From Bradyrhizobium sp. AZCC 1719 (GTDB lineage Bacteria; Pseudomonadota; Alphaproteobacteria; Rhizobiales; Xanthobacteraceae), in contig NZ_JAZHRU010000001.1 in assembly GCF_036924525.1 (NCBI RefSeq), forward strand, positions 2,695,001 to 2,759,000: a stretch of 64,000 bases of DNA, in the 5' to 3' direction. The translations under genes were made by a program, and so were the position numbers. Under the pieces are notes generated by a model, which saw only the letters and a program-made list of their open reading frames with translations, did not search any database and was not told where the DNA came from. Shown one piece after another: positions 29,084 to 38,551 of this stretch (its first letter is position 1; the number at the start of each line of letters is the position of its first letter).

Positions 29084-31312
29084 TCAACGCGCCTTCAGGA
29101 CCGAACGCAGCATCGATGCCAGATCGTGTCGACGGTAGGGCTTGTTCAGGATCCGCACGTCCCGGCCGGCCCCATCGATCGCCTCGACGGGATGTTCGCT
29201 ATGGCCGGAAGTCAGGAGGATCTTCAAGTGAGGCCGCAGGCGGGCGGCTTCCTTCGCAAGCTCGGTTCCGAACATGCCCCCGGGCATCACGACATCCGTG
29301 AACAGAAGATGGATGTTCTCCGGGCCGCGCAATATGTCGAGCGCCGCGGCCGCGTTGCGTGTGACGATGACGCGATAGCCGAGCGCTTTCAATTCGCCTT
29401 CAACATAGCGGCGCACCATGTCGTCGTCCTCGACGACGAGAACGGTCTCGCTGCCGGTGGGCGCGGCCGGCTGACCGGCGGATGGCGCGGCGGTCGTCTG
29501 AATTGTCCGAACGCGGGGGAAGAACAGGTTGACCGCCGTGCCATGCCCCGGTTCGGAGCGTATCTGCATCAACCCGCCGGATTGCTGCGCGAATCCGTAG
29601 ACCATGCTCAGGCCGAGACCCGTGCCTTTCCCCACCTCCTTGGTGGTGAAGAATGGCTCGAAGGCGCGGCTGGCGACCTCGGCCGTCATGCCGGTGCCGT
29701 TATCCGCCACGGCGATCATGACATAATCGCCGGGACGCGCCTCGCCGTTGACGTCCACGTCGGATTCACCGAGTGACGTATTTTGCACCTCGACCGTCAG
29801 CTTGCCGCCGAGCGGCATGGCGTCGCGCGCATTCAGCACCAGGTTGAGCAGTGCCGACGCCAGTTGGCCGGGATCGACACTGGCCTGCCACAGGTCTTGA
29901 TCAATCCGGAATTCACATTCGATATGCTCTCCGAGCGTCCGGCGCAGCAACTGCTCCATGCCGACGATCTTCTGGCCGATGTCGATGTGCTTCGGCATCA
30001 AGGGCTGCTTGCGCGCGAACGCGAGCAGGCTGCGCGTCAGGTCCGAGCCGCGTTCGGCGGCGGTCGCGATGCTCTCGGCGATTTTTTGCAACGCCTTGTG
30101 TGTCGCAAGCTTCTCGGCAAGGTGCTCCGCATTGCCGAGGATGACGGTCAACAGGTTGTTGAAATCATGCGCCACGCCGCCGGTGAGCTGACCCATCGCC
30201 TCCATTTTCTGGGATTGGGTGAGTTTCTGGTTGAGCTCGTCGATGGCGGCGCGCTGATGCTGGAGCGATTCAGCGGTGCCGTTGAGCAATGTCATCAGCC
30301 CGCCAAGCTCGCCGCGCGGATAGGGTGGAGCAATCCGCGCGCTCAGATCGCCAACTCCGAGCTTCGTCGCCATCGCAGCCAGGCGCCCGACCTGACGGCC
30401 GATGCTCATCGTCGCCAGAACCCATACGCCTGCGAGCAACAGCAGCGAGGCCACCGCAAGTATCGCCAGGTCCTCGTAGAGGCGGCGATTGGCTGCGGCC
30501 ACCAGACCGTCCTTGGCCCGCCCGACCATAAGGTAAAGTCCGGCATCGCGCACCGAGGGGGAGCGAGCGGCGGTCCAGACATGGGTTCGGCCGTCCCGCC
30601 CGGTTACTTCGCGAAACGACTCATGATTCGGCGAGGTCGCAAACCGGAACAGCTCCGAAGTTGCGATCGATGTGCCGGGCGCTTCGGTCCAGTCCTTGCC
30701 CTCGGGCGCGACGAGGATCGTGCCTTTCCTGTCGACGAGCAGAATCTGACTGTCGCTCGACAGCCGCTTGTCGTGGTCTTCGGCGAATTTCTTCAGATTG
30801 AACGAGGCGAGCAGGATAAATTTCAGCTCTGCCGTTTCCGAGCGAACGGGATAGGCGATCTGCAACACGGAGGTCCCTGTCAACCGGCCGAACACAGGCT
30901 GGAGTGTGACGGTGCCGTGCGCAACCAGCGCCTGCTGGAAATATTCGCGATCCCTGAGATCGAGCGTCCGGTCGGTTCGCAACGAGTCGCAGAACAGGCT
31001 GCCGTCCGGATTGATGGTCAAGATGCCGGTGTACCGCGGATACTCTTCGCGCACGGCCGACAGGAAGGCGGAGCAAGCCGCCTTGTCGCGCGTATCGAGA
31101 TCGCGGGCGCGGGCGAGACCATAGTGAAGCTGGGCCGTGCCCTGAATTTTCTCGTCGAGGTCGCTTGAGATGTCGTTGGCGGTTGCCGACAGGCTGGCAT
31201 GTGCGGCGTTGATTTCGCTTGCGCGATTCTGGACGAAGCGCAGTCCCACAAGGATGGCCGGCACCAGCATCGCGGCGATAACCAGTATCAATAGACGTGT
31301 GCGCAGGCTCAT
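29084..31312 (-). CDS. Hybrid sensor histidine kinase with response-regulator domain
   Basis: 742 residues. An N-terminal membrane helix (about 5-25) is followed by a periplasmic Cache-type sensor region (about 30-280), a second helix near 283-305, HAMP (about 305-358), and a HisKA domain with the phospho-acceptor in [11 protein letters not shown]. The HATPase domain has [16 protein letters not shown] and [12 protein letters not shown]-terminal receiver domain has its aspartate in [10 protein letters not shown]. No separate response regulator is adjacent, so its output path is unknown. Confidence 0.93.
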   Translation of the reverse strand: MSLRTRLLILVIAAMLVPAILVGLRFVQNRASEINAAHASLSATANDISSDLDEKIQGTAQLHYGLARARDLDTRDKAACSAFLSAVREEYPRYTGILTINPDGSLFCDSLRTDRTLDLRDREYFQQALVAHGTVTLQPVFGRLTGTSVLQIAYPVRSETAELKFILLASFNLKKFAEDHDKRLSSDSQILLVDRKGTILVAPEGKDWTEAPGTSIATSELFRFATSPNHESFREVTGRDGRTHVWTAARSPSVRDAGLYLMVGRAKDGLVAAANRRLYEDLAILAVASLLLLAGVWVLATMSIGRQVGRLAAMATKLGVGDLSARIAPPYPRGELGGLMTLLNGTAESLQHQRAAIDELNQKLTQSQKMEAMGQLTGGVAHDFNNLLTVILGNAEHLAEKLATHKALQKIAESIATAAERGSDLTRSLLAFARKQPLMPKHIDIGQKIVGMEQLLRRTLGEHIECEFRIDQDLWQASVDPGQLASALLNLVLNARDAMPLGGKLTVEVQNTSLGESDVDVNGEARPGDYVMIAVADNGTGMTAEVASRAFEPFFTTKEVGKGTGLGLSMVYGFAQQSGGLMQIRSEPGHGTAVNLFFPRVRTIQTTAAPSAGQPAAPTGSETVLVVEDDDMVRRYVEGELKALGYRVIVTRNAAAALDILRGPENIHLLFTDVVMPGGMFGTELAKEAARLRPHLKILLTSGHSEHPVEAIDGAGRDVRILNKPYRRHDLASMLRSVLKAR

Positions 31313-31413
31313 CGGTGCGTCGTTCCGCGCTCAAATCAACGGTTCGTTGAGGGGAGTGTGTACTCCCAGCGTTGCGCCAAGTTGATCGAGATGAGCATAG
31401 CCCCGCTGCACAA

Positions 31414-31986
31414 TCATGCAATCAGATCATTGATCACATCGGCAAGCGGGCGTTCGTCGCCGTCGAAACTGGCGATCATCGCCGCCAGCATCGCGTCTGG
31501 ATTCAGTTTTTCGATTTTGAGCGGATGGCCCGCATAGTCGGCGACCAAGGCGAAGAAGGTAAGCTGCGACCGTCCGTTTCCTTCGCGGAAGGCATGAATC
31601 GCATTCAGCTCCGCCAGGAAATGTGCCGCTTGGTCTGCGAACGTTTTTGCATCGAGATTCCGAAGGTGATCCGCCGATCGCAAGTCGTCGAACAGCTTAT
31701 TCGCTTGCCCTTCGATGTTTTCGGGAAAGCAGAATGGATTGCCACCCTTCGCGATCCTGACTGTGCGAGGCTGTCCCGCCCACTGGTATACGTCTTGAAA
31801 CAGATGGTGATGGATGGACTTGTAGTGTTCGAAGTCCATCGATCCCTCTGGTAATGGTTCTTCGGCTCGTGCGCTGGAAATTTCCGCTTCGAACGCGTCG
31901 AGTTCGGCTTGGTTCTGCAAGTCGAGCTTGTTCACCAGCACGGTCGAGTTCTTGTAGGTGTAGGGATCTTCGATCGCATCATACAT
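31414..31986 (-). CDS. Fic-domain protein, probable toxin
   Basis: 190 residues from ATG 31986 (MYDAIEDPYTYKN), where Fic similarity begins; upstream in-frame codons overlap the antitoxin gene. The Fic motif is HAFREGNGRSQL; canonical motifs are HxFx(D/E)GNGRxxR, so the last arginine is leucine here. Fic proteins usually transfer AMP to target proteins. The ATP flap region precedes it (TVRIAKGGNPFCFPENIEG). It lies 8 bases after a small partner gene, the layout of a toxin-antitoxin pair. Confidence 0.88.
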   Translation of the reverse strand: MYDAIEDPYTYKNSTVLVNKLDLQNQAELDAFEAEISSARAEEPLPEGSMDFEHYKSIHHHLFQDVYQWAGQPRTVRIAKGGNPFCFPENIEGQANKLFDDLRSADHLRNLDAKTFADQAAHFLAELNAIHAFREGNGRSQLTFFALVADYAGHPLKIEKLNPDAMLAAMIASFDGDERPLADVINDLIA

Positions 31987-31994
31987 GCGGTCGG

Positions 31995-32198
31995 TCAGCC
32001 CTTGCGATGGCTGCGAATGATTGCCTGACGATATTCTTCCGCCGTGAGGCCTTTGGTTCGCGCATCGCTGGCGCGTTTTTTCATTGCCGGCGTGAGCTCG
32101 ATACCCTCGACTTTGCTGATCTTGGCAAAGCCATCGCTTCCGAGCACGAACCGCCCAGACTTCGCACCTTTTGTCGCAACGTTCTTCTGCTTCGCCAT
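31995..32198 (-). CDS. Probable antitoxin of the Fic protein
   Basis: 67 residues starting MAKQKNVATKGAKSGRF. Basic N-terminus, a short AbrB-like-looking strand region (VLGSDGFAKISKVEGIEL) and a C-terminal helix. Known class I Fic inhibitors carry (S/T)xxxE(G/N); here SKVEG is close but has one residue too few, so direct active-site inhibition is not certain. The antitoxin role rests mainly on gene order. An upstream in-frame ATG at 32282 would add 28 residues without support. Confidence 0.65.
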   Translation of the reverse strand: MAKQKNVATKGAKSGRFVLGSDGFAKISKVEGIELTPAMKKRASDARTKGLTAEEYRQAIIRSHRKG

Positions 32199-32285
32199 CG
32201 CTGCAGGGTACCACGAGTCGTCGCCAAAAGCACGCACTGCGTGCGCCAGAATCGGCACGCTAGTGCTGGGGAGGAGGGCCACCGC

Positions 32286-32798
32286 CTAGGGCGTCCCGAT
32301 CCCCAATTCCTTCAGCGCGGCCAGCATCCGCTCCGGCGGCTGCATCTTGATTGTCAGCGCGTTGCCGGTCTCCAGCAGGCTCTTCAGGCTCGACAGGATT
32401 GCGGGCCAGCCTGTACGTCCGCCGGACAGGATGTCGTCGCTGATCTCCCGGTCATGCGATTGCAGCATCGTCAGTTTGACTACATCGCCGGCCCGCTCGA
32501 TCTCGTAGGTGACCAGCGTCGGCCCGAGCTTTTCGAGCAGCGCCGGCCAGTTGACGTTGAAGGTGACGGTGAGCTTCCTCAGCGGTTCGCACTCGATCAC
32601 CTCGCCCGAGATATGCAGTGCGCCGTCCGGCGTGCGCATGATGAAGGCGCCGCCGACCCTGAGATCGACCTCGACCGCCTGGCCGGAGAAATACTGCCTG
32701 GAAAACTCCGCTTGCGTCAGCGCCTCCCACACTTTCTCCGGCGTCGAGGCGATGTAGATCGTGTAGGCAATGGCGGGCTTGAAGTCTTTGATGTTCAT
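32286..32798 (-). CDS. SRPBCC-domain protein (AHSA1-like), second copy
   Basis: 170 residues from ATG 32798. START/AHSA1 pattern: IYIASTPEKVWEALTQAEFS at the N-terminus and GRTGWPAILSSLKSLLETGN at the C-terminal helix. The start codon overlaps the stop of the preceding SRPBCC gene (ATGA), indicating translational coupling. Ligand unknown. Confidence 0.85.
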   Translation of the reverse strand: MNIKDFKPAIAYTIYIASTPEKVWEALTQAEFSRQYFSGQAVEVDLRVGGAFIMRTPDGALHISGEVIECEPLRKLTVTFNVNWPALLEKLGPTLVTYEIERAGDVVKLTMLQSHDREISDDILSGGRTGWPAILSSLKSLLETGNALTIKMQPPERMLAALKELGIGTP

Positions 32799-33262
32799 GA
32801 CACACCTTCGATGCCGAGAGCGGAAACCGGAATTTCGAGCGCAGTGCCGGATTCCAACAGGCTCTTGAGACTGGACATAATGGCCGGCCATCCCTTGGAG
32901 ATGCCGTCCAACAGCTTGCTGCCCTCTGCAAAACCTTCATGCGTGAGCGTGAGCTTCACGAATCTGCCGTGCTGCTCGATAGTGAAGACCACCTTCGTAG
33001 CCTTCTCGTTGCGGTATGCCTCGTTGGTCACGTGCTTGAAAGTGTAGGAGAGCCGCCGCGGCCGATCGGCCTCGAGAATCTCCCCGGTATCGGTCGTGGT
33101 GCCGTTCATGACCAGCGCCAGCGCCGAACCAACCTTCCAGTCGGATTTCAGCTCGGTGCCGAACCAGTAGCGTTTGGAGAATTCGCTGGACGTCAGTGCC
33201 TCCCACAATTTCTCCGGCGTGGTCTCGATATAGATGACGTAGACGAATTCCGGCTTACTCAT
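32795..33262 (-). CDS. SRPBCC-domain protein (AHSA1-like), first copy
   Basis: 155 residues, START/AHSA1 fold: IYIETTPEKLWEALTSSEFS and the C-terminal helix GISKGWPAIMSSLKSLLES. Closely similar to the next gene, so the pair arose by tandem duplication. It overlaps the ArsR gene at its start and the second SRPBCC gene at its stop, forming a tight three-gene operon. Confidence 0.88.
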   Translation of the reverse strand: MSKPEFVYVIYIETTPEKLWEALTSSEFSKRYWFGTELKSDWKVGSALALVMNGTTTDTGEILEADRPRRLSYTFKHVTNEAYRNEKATKVVFTIEQHGRFVKLTLTHEGFAEGSKLLDGISKGWPAIMSSLKSLLESGTALEIPVSALGIEGVS

Positions 33263-33569
33263 CACGCTTCTCCAACCGTCGTTTCAACTCAGAGAGCGCG
33301 GCGAGTTTCCCGCGCTCGAATTTCTTGATCCAGCGTTCGCCGATCTGATGGATCGGAACCGGATTGAGATAATGCAGCTTCTCGCGGCCATGCTTGTGCG
33401 TCGTGACGAGGTTGGCCGCCTCGAGAATCCCAAGGTGCTTGGTCACGGCCTGTCGCGTCATCGCAAGCCCGTCACAGAGTTCGTTGAGCGTCTGTCCGCT
33501 TTTGGCGTGAAGCCTGTCCAACAAAGAGCGCCGTGACGCGTCGGCGAGCGCCTTGAAGACCTCATCCAT
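33255..33569 (-). CDS. ArsR-family transcriptional regulator
   Basis: 104 residues from ATG 33569 (MDEVFKALAD). Winged helix: LADASRRSLLDRLHAKSGQ, then ELCDGLAMTRQAVTKHLGIL and the wing LVTTHKHGREKLHYLNP. No metal-binding ELCVCDL-type cysteine motif is present, as in the ArsR proteins that accompany SRPBCC genes. First gene of the operon arsR-SRPBCC-SRPBCC and probably its autoregulator. Confidence 0.9.
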   Translation of the reverse strand: MDEVFKALADASRRSLLDRLHAKSGQTLNELCDGLAMTRQAVTKHLGILEAANLVTTHKHGREKLHYLNPVPIHQIGERWIKKFERGKLAALSELKRRLEKRDE

Positions 33570-33684
33570 GCCAAGAATAATAGGCAACCAAATAGTTGCA
33601 TGTCAAGGGTGTGTTTTGGACCTCAAGGATGTGTTATCGTGCCGTTAGCCAACGCAGATTGGTTTTGAACAGTCGGGGTGGAAC

Positions 33685-35130
33685 ATGAGTGATCGCCTCA
33701 AACTCGCGGCCTCTTTCACCGTCTGTTTCCTAGCATCGTCAGGCATCGCTCTCGCGCAGCAACAAGTGATTGGGGCGCCGCCTGAAGCGCTCAACATGAA
33801 GCTGGTTGGAACCAGCGATCTGCAGGCGCGCAGCGCCTACCAGCCCACCATCCACCATCAGGGCGATCGCTGGATCGCCTATATCGGCCATCACGGCGGC
33901 AGCGACGAGATTCCCGCGCCGGTCAATCCGCAGACCGGTAAGACTGAGCCGAACGGCACGTCGATCGTCGACGTCACCGATCCCTCACAGCCGAAATATC
34001 TGCGCCACCTTCCGGGTCAGGAGGGCAAACAAGAAGGCGGCGGCGCGCAGATGGTGCGGATTTGCGACGGCAAGGCGCTGCCGAAGGGCGATCGCAACGC
34101 GGTTTATATGCTGCGCACCTTTGGCGGCGAGGCGCATGAAATCTGGAACGTTGCCGATCCCATTAGTCCCGTATTGATGACGCGGATTGCGGGATTAAAG
34201 GACACGCACAAGAGCTGGTGGGAATGCGACACCGGCATTGCCTTCCTGGTCTCGGGTGCGCCGGACTGGCGAACGCGCCGCATGACGCAAGTCTATGATC
34301 TCTCCGATCCCGCGCATCCGCAAAAGATCCGCGATTTCGGCCTTCCCGGCCAGGAGCCGGGCTCGACCGGTGCGGTGCCGACCGAATTGCACGGGCCGAT
34401 CTCGACGGGACCTTCCGGCAACCGGGTCTATTTCGGCTACGGCACCAACAAGGGCGGGATTTTGCAGATCGTCGATCGCGAAAAACTGCTTAACGGGCCC
34501 AAAGAGCCAACCCCGGACAATCTGCGCGCGCCGGAAATTGCGCGGCTGACCATGTCGCCATTCAACGGTGCCCACACGACGTTTCCGATGCCGGGCATGC
34601 CGATTGCGGAATTCGCGCGCGACAAGGACGGCAAGACCCGCGACATCGTGATGATCGTCGATGAGGCGATTTTGAACGAATGCAACGAGCCGCGGCAGAT
34701 GGTGTGGTTCGCTGACGTCACTGTCGAGAAGGCGCCGATGATGATTTCGAACTACACCGTGCCGGAGGCGAGCGGAACGTTCTGCGAGCGGGGCGGGCGG
34801 TTCGGCGCGCATTCTTCCAACGAGAGCATGGCGCAGGTCTTCTACAAGAAGATGGCCTTCATCGCCTTCTTCAATGCCGGCGTCCGCGCGCTCGACATTC
34901 GCGATCCCTATCATCCCAGGGAAGTCGGCTATTTCATCCCGTCGATTACGGCGGCGACCGACAAGCGCTGCGTCAAGATCGACGGCAAGGATCGCTGCAA
35001 GGTCGCGATCCAGACCAACAATGTCGAAACCGACGAACGCGGCTACATCTACGTTGTCGATCGCGCCAATACCGGCCTGAACATTCTGGAACTGACCGGC
35101 CCGGCGCGCGCCGTCGCCGGCCTGCCGTGA
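33685..35130 (+). CDS. Exported LVIVD-repeat (beta-propeller-like) protein
   Basis: 481 residues with a signal peptide (about 1-24, ending SGIALAQ). Repeated strand units such as GTSIVDVTDPSQPKYLRHLP, EIWNVADPISPVLMTRI, TQVYDLSDPAHPQKIRDFG and VRALDIRDPYHPREVGYFIP are the LVIVD repeat pattern, which builds a beta-propeller. It contains several conserved cysteines. Function unknown; probably periplasmic. The next gene starts 10 bases later. Confidence 0.82.
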   Translation: MSDRLKLAASFTVCFLASSGIALAQQQVIGAPPEALNMKLVGTSDLQARSAYQPTIHHQGDRWIAYIGHHGGSDEIPAPVNPQTGKTEPNGTSIVDVTDPSQPKYLRHLPGQEGKQEGGGAQMVRICDGKALPKGDRNAVYMLRTFGGEAHEIWNVADPISPVLMTRIAGLKDTHKSWWECDTGIAFLVSGAPDWRTRRMTQVYDLSDPAHPQKIRDFGLPGQEPGSTGAVPTELHGPISTGPSGNRVYFGYGTNKGGILQIVDREKLLNGPKEPTPDNLRAPEIARLTMSPFNGAHTTFPMPGMPIAEFARDKDGKTRDIVMIVDEAILNECNEPRQMVWFADVTVEKAPMMISNYTVPEASGTFCERGGRFGAHSSNESMAQVFYKKMAFIAFFNAGVRALDIRDPYHPREVGYFIPSITAATDKRCVKIDGKDRCKVAIQTNNVETDERGYIYVVDRANTGLNILELTGPARAVAGLP

Positions 35131-35140
35131 GGAGGCGGTT

Positions 35141-35695
35141 ATGCGTCGATGGCCGGTCATCGTTGTTGCGGCCGTGGCGCTCGGTGCGTTGTCGGGCGCC
35201 GCGGCCTACCAGCACATCGTGCCGCGCCAAGGCGAACAGAAAGGCTCGTGGCAGGAGATCGCCTGGTCATTCCCGCGCGACGGCTGGCCCGCGGGACGCG
35301 CCTTTCGTTGCCGCGGCGCGTCGTGTGGCGATGGCGTCGAGGTATACGTTCGGCCGAAAATCGGTTTCTGCAACTGCGACCGCGGCGTCGCGGACGACGA
35401 CGAAGTCGATCGTGTCGCCGATCTCGACCTGCTCAGCGAGCGCTTTACGCCGATCCAGGCGGGCGATGTCATCAGTGTCGCCGATATGCCGGGACGTAGC
35501 CGCGCCTATGATCTCAAAATGACCGGCGGCACGCGGCATGCCGCCGTCGGCATCGCAGTGTCGCGCCGTTGCGACCTGCTGGTCGCAGTCGCGCATGGCA
35601 AGGGCGACGCGATGAGGGTGCGGCGGGAGGCGCTGCAGTTGCTTGGCGAAGATGAAATGACGCGGTGGATGATGGCCGCAATGGAGGCACGGTAG
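35141..35695 (+). CDS. Exported or membrane-anchored protein of unknown function
   Basis: 184 residues with an N-terminal hydrophobic segment (VIVVAAVALGALSGAAAY). A cysteine-rich patch follows: FRCRGASCGDGVEVYVRP and FCNCDRG. GGAGGCGGTT precedes the ATG, and the gene starts 10 bases after the LVIVD gene, so the two are likely cotranscribed and may act together in the periplasm. Family not recognised. Confidence 0.7.
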   Translation: MRRWPVIVVAAVALGALSGAAAYQHIVPRQGEQKGSWQEIAWSFPRDGWPAGRAFRCRGASCGDGVEVYVRPKIGFCNCDRGVADDDEVDRVADLDLLSERFTPIQAGDVISVADMPGRSRAYDLKMTGGTRHAAVGIAVSRRCDLLVAVAHGKGDAMRVRREALQLLGEDEMTRWMMAAMEAR

Positions 35696-35801
35696 CGCCG
35701 CTCGTTCTTGTCCCCCGCGAAGAGCGGGGAAAAGCGCGGCTTCCATCTCTCGCCCCCGTCATGCATAATGACGTAACCGCTCTCCCACCGAGTTCATCCC
35801 C

Positions 35802-36419
35802 ATGTCCCTTCAGGTCTATCTCGCCTTTGTCGCCGCCTGCATTGCGCTCGCGCTGTTGCCGGGTCCCGTCGTCACGCTGCTGATCGCGAACGGCCTGCGG
35901 CACGGCACCCGCGCGGCGCTGATCAATTGCGCTGGCGCGCAAACCGGCCTCGCCATCGTGATCGGCATCGTCGCGGTCGGGCTGACATCGCTGATGGCGA
36001 CGATGGGCTACTGGTTCGACTGGGTGCGCTTTGCCGGCGCCGCCTATCTGATATGGCTCGGCATCAAGCTGATCTGGCAGCCTGCGGAGGGCGTCAACGC
36101 CGACGAGCCGCCACCGCCGCCGCGCGGCGGATTTTTCCTGCAGGGCCTGCTGGTGCTGCTCTCCAATCCGAAGGTGCTGGTGTTCTTCGGTGCGTTCATT
36201 CCGCAGTTCATGGATATGGAGAAGGACCACTTCCCGCAGGTGGCGCTGCTCGGCGTCACCTTCATGGTGATCGCGGCATCGACCGACGCGGTCTACGCGC
36301 TGCTGGCCGGACGCGCGCGAATGTTCTTCTCCAAGCAGCGGACGCGGCTGGTGTCGCGCGTCTCCGGCGGCTTCATGATCGGCGGCGGCATCTGGCTGGC
36401 ACTGACGCGGGCGCGGTGA
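35802..36419 (+). CDS. LysE/RhtB-family exporter
   Basis: 205 residues, six hydrophobic segments. The family start is seen in FVAACIALALLPGPVVTLL, followed by GAQTGLAIVIGIVAVGL and SNPKVLVFFGAFIPQFMD. It probably exports amino acids or related metabolites. A second, distinct LysE-type gene lies at 50521. Neighbouring genes do not reveal the substrate. Confidence 0.9.
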   Translation: MSLQVYLAFVAACIALALLPGPVVTLLIANGLRHGTRAALINCAGAQTGLAIVIGIVAVGLTSLMATMGYWFDWVRFAGAAYLIWLGIKLIWQPAEGVNADEPPPPPRGGFFLQGLLVLLSNPKVLVFFGAFIPQFMDMEKDHFPQVALLGVTFMVIAASTDAVYALLAGRARMFFSKQRTRLVSRVSGGFMIGGGIWLALTRAR

Positions 36420-36445
36420 GCGCATCGCCGGGCTAATCAGCGCAA

Positions 36446-37243
36446 TCAAACCAATGTCTGCGCCCGCAGCGTCACTTCGATCTCCCCAAGTATCCGTGCC
36501 AGCCGCTCCGCCCAGGCTTTCTCGCCGGCGGGATCCGAAATCAAATCCTGACGGATTTCGATCCCTGTATTCATCAGCCCGCGCGCCTCGCCATGCACGG
36601 GGATCGTGTAGTCGGTCTCGTCGCTGACCGCATAAGGCTCGTTGTCGCCGACCACCAGATCGCCCTCGGCGCGCAACGCTTGCAGCAAGCGCGGCGGCAG
36701 ATGCTTGTCGCGGTGGTAGAGCGCGCCTATGTGCCAGGGTCGTACAATCCCGGCATAGACCGGCGTGAAACTGTGCAGCGACACCAGCACCGTCGGCATC
36801 GCAGCGTTTCCGCGCTGGTCGATGATCTCGTCGATGCGCCGGTGGTAGGGATCGAAGATCTGCGCCCGCCGTATCGCGGCGGCCTCGCGCGAAATGCCTT
36901 CATTGCCGGGAATCGTGGTCGCCTCGCTGATGCGCGGGATCGAGCTTGCGACGTGCGGCGGGCGGTTGCAGTCGATGACGAGCCGTGAGTAGCGCTGCAC
37001 GATCAGATGGGCATCGAGATGTTTTGAGAGCGCTTCCGCGACGCCGGCAATTCCGATGTCCCAGGCGATATGGCGTGTCAGTTCGCTCTCTGGCAGGCCG
37101 AGGTCGCCGAGCACGCGCGGAATGAGCCTTCCATAGTGATCGCACGTAAGCAGAAACGGCGAGCGGCCGGTGGTGTTGAATTCGTGGACTGGAGGAACAT
37201 CCTCGGCGCTGAGGAGCAGGGCGGTGCCGGCGGCGTCGTTCAA
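36446..37243 (-). CDS. N-formylglutamate amidohydrolase family protein
   Basis: 265 residues with the family layout: FLLTCDHYGRLIPRVLGDLG near the N-terminus (metal-ligand region), RLVIDCNRPPH, and SLHSFTPVYAGIVRPWHIG. Members hydrolyse N-formylglutamate or related amides with a metal ion. It is convergent with the LysE gene. A histidine-degradation context is not visible, so the true substrate may differ. Confidence 0.85.
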   Translation of the reverse strand: MNDAAGTALLLSAEDVPPVHEFNTTGRSPFLLTCDHYGRLIPRVLGDLGLPESELTRHIAWDIGIAGVAEALSKHLDAHLIVQRYSRLVIDCNRPPHVASSIPRISEATTIPGNEGISREAAAIRRAQIFDPYHRRIDEIIDQRGNAAMPTVLVSLHSFTPVYAGIVRPWHIGALYHRDKHLPPRLLQALRAEGDLVVGDNEPYAVSDETDYTIPVHGEARGLMNTGIEIRQDLISDPAGEKAWAERLARILGEIEVTLRAQTLV

Positions 37244-37394
37244 CGTATCTTCCTTGAGCGTTGCTGGTCGAGGAGACGTATCCGAATCGATAATGGCTTA
37301 ACGATGCCGCTCCGGGTGCTTCCCCACAAGACGGTTTTGGCGATAGGCCGCCCGGCGGATTGCATCGCGTCGCGCGCGATGACATAGAAAACCC

Positions 37395-37793
37395 ATGATT
37401 TCAGATCGACTGTTCGTCTACGGCACGCTGATGCGCGGCTTCGACCATCCGATGGCGCAGCTATTGTCACGCAGTGCGGATTTTTTGGGCACGGCCACCT
37501 GCCGCGGCCGGCTCTATCTCATCAAGCATTATCCGGGGCTGGTGCTTTCGGATGACGCCAGCGACGTCGTGTTCGGCGAACTCTATCGTTTGCGCGATCG
37601 CGACGCGTTGCTGGCCGAGTTCGACATGTATGAGGCCTGCGGCGCGGGCTTTCCGGAACCGACCGAATACATCCGCCGCATGCTGCCGCTGTCGCTGGAA
37701 GACGGCGCCGCCGGCGAGGCATGGACCTATGTCTACAACTGGCCGGTCACCGGCCTTCCGCGCATCGCCTCGGGGAAGTTTCTGGAGCGGTAG
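37395..37793 (+). CDS. Gamma-glutamylcyclotransferase-fold protein (AIG2-like)
   Basis: 132 residues. The fold signature is LFVYGTLMRGFDHPMAQ at the N-terminus, followed by GRLYLIKHYPGLVLSDD and the strand FGELYRL, then the acidic ELYRLRDRDALLAEFDMYEA region. Such proteins cleave gamma-glutamyl amides or gamma-glutamylamines. Monocistronic. Confidence 0.85.
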   Translation: MISDRLFVYGTLMRGFDHPMAQLLSRSADFLGTATCRGRLYLIKHYPGLVLSDDASDVVFGELYRLRDRDALLAEFDMYEACGAGFPEPTEYIRRMLPLSLEDGAAGEAWTYVYNWPVTGLPRIASGKFLER

Positions 37794-37844
37794 GAAGAAT
37801 GCGCGGCTTCGTCTCAGCATTTTCGGTCGTCATACGATGGCGAG

Positions 37845-38420
37845 TCACCCAGCATCCAGCCGCTCGCGCTCCAATCTGATATCCACCTCGCGCTCGACAT
37901 AGCGCCATTCCTCGGTCGCGCGCAGCGTGCGGACCAGCTCCTCGAACTCCTCGGCATGCTCGGGCGCGTATTCGAACCAGGTCAGGAAGTCGAAGGGCTC
38001 GCCGAGATCGCGGCTGTGATAGAGCTGGCGGGCGATCGCCGGCAGGTATTTCAGGCTGTCGGCGATGTGGTGTGATCTATCCTCAAAGATCTGACGCCGC
38101 TCCTCCTGCGTCAGCTCCCACCACGCCGCCGATTTCTTGATCGGGATCAGCGCCGCATTGGTCGCCTCAGGTCGGCCGATCTCGGCCCGCACGGCGTCAA
38201 GCTGCGTTTTCTCGGCGCGCTCGGTATAGCGCAGATGGCTGGCGAAGCCGGCCAGCCGCCACGAGGTCGGCGAGGGCAGGATCGGCAGCGTGATCGACAG
38301 CGAATGCACGACCGACAGCGAAGGCGTCGGCGAAAGCGACGCGCCCTTGACCGGCGCAAACCGCGTCACCCGCCACGCCCCGCTCCTGCCACCCCGGAAC
38401 ACCGTGAACATACGGGACAT
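37845..38420 (-). CDS. cld: Chlorite dismutase-family haem protein (short, dimeric type)
   Basis: 191 residues from ATG 38420, the size of the short dimeric chlorite dismutases. C-terminal family signature: AAWWELTQEERRQIFEDRSH, KYLPAIARQLYHSRDLGEPF and WFEYAPEHAEEFEEL. Counting from 38420, Lys96, Trp100, His118, Arg131 and Glu171 have the same spacing as Lys92, Trp96, His114 (proximal haem ligand), Arg127 (distal) and Glu167 of the Nitrobacter enzyme as I recall it. If so it could split chlorite to chloride and oxygen. No perchlorate or chlorate reductase genes are nearby. An in-frame ATG at 38537 lies within a repeat and is unlikely. Confidence 0.82.
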   Translation of the reverse strand: MSRMFTVFRGGRSGAWRVTRFAPVKGASLSPTPSLSVVHSLSITLPILPSPTSWRLAGFASHLRYTERAEKTQLDAVRAEIGRPEATNAALIPIKKSAAWWELTQEERRQIFEDRSHHIADSLKYLPAIARQLYHSRDLGEPFDFLTWFEYAPEHAEEFEELVRTLRATEEWRYVEREVDIRLERERLDAG

Positions 38421-38456
38421 GGAAGCGCGGAACTGGCGGCGATTCAAGCTTGCGCT

Positions 38457-38551
38457 GTCATTCCGGGGCGCGAAGCGAACTATGGGGCGTCCTTGCGCCC
38501 CTGAGAATCTCGAGATTCCGGGTTCGATGCTTCGCATAGCCCCGGAATGAC
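38457..38551. repeat. Dispersed palindromic repeat, copy 2 (GTCATTCCGGGG family)
   Basis: Same ends as the 3048-3169 copy (GTCATTCCGGGGCGC and CCCGGAATGAC) and the same GAGAATCTCGAGATTCC core, but shorter inner arms. It lies between the divergent chlorite dismutase-type gene and dnaG, within the upstream region of both. Confidence 0.85.

Noticed and set aside
29783..31168. A 461-codon open frame on the plus strand
   Set aside because: It is antisense to the hybrid histidine kinase, whose domains are complete, and its translation is compositionally biased.
35693..35765. GC-rich inverted words after the 184-residue exported protein
   Set aside because: The arms are short and imperfect (CCCGCGAAGAGCGGG) and no related copy was found in the window, so it was not listed as a repeat.
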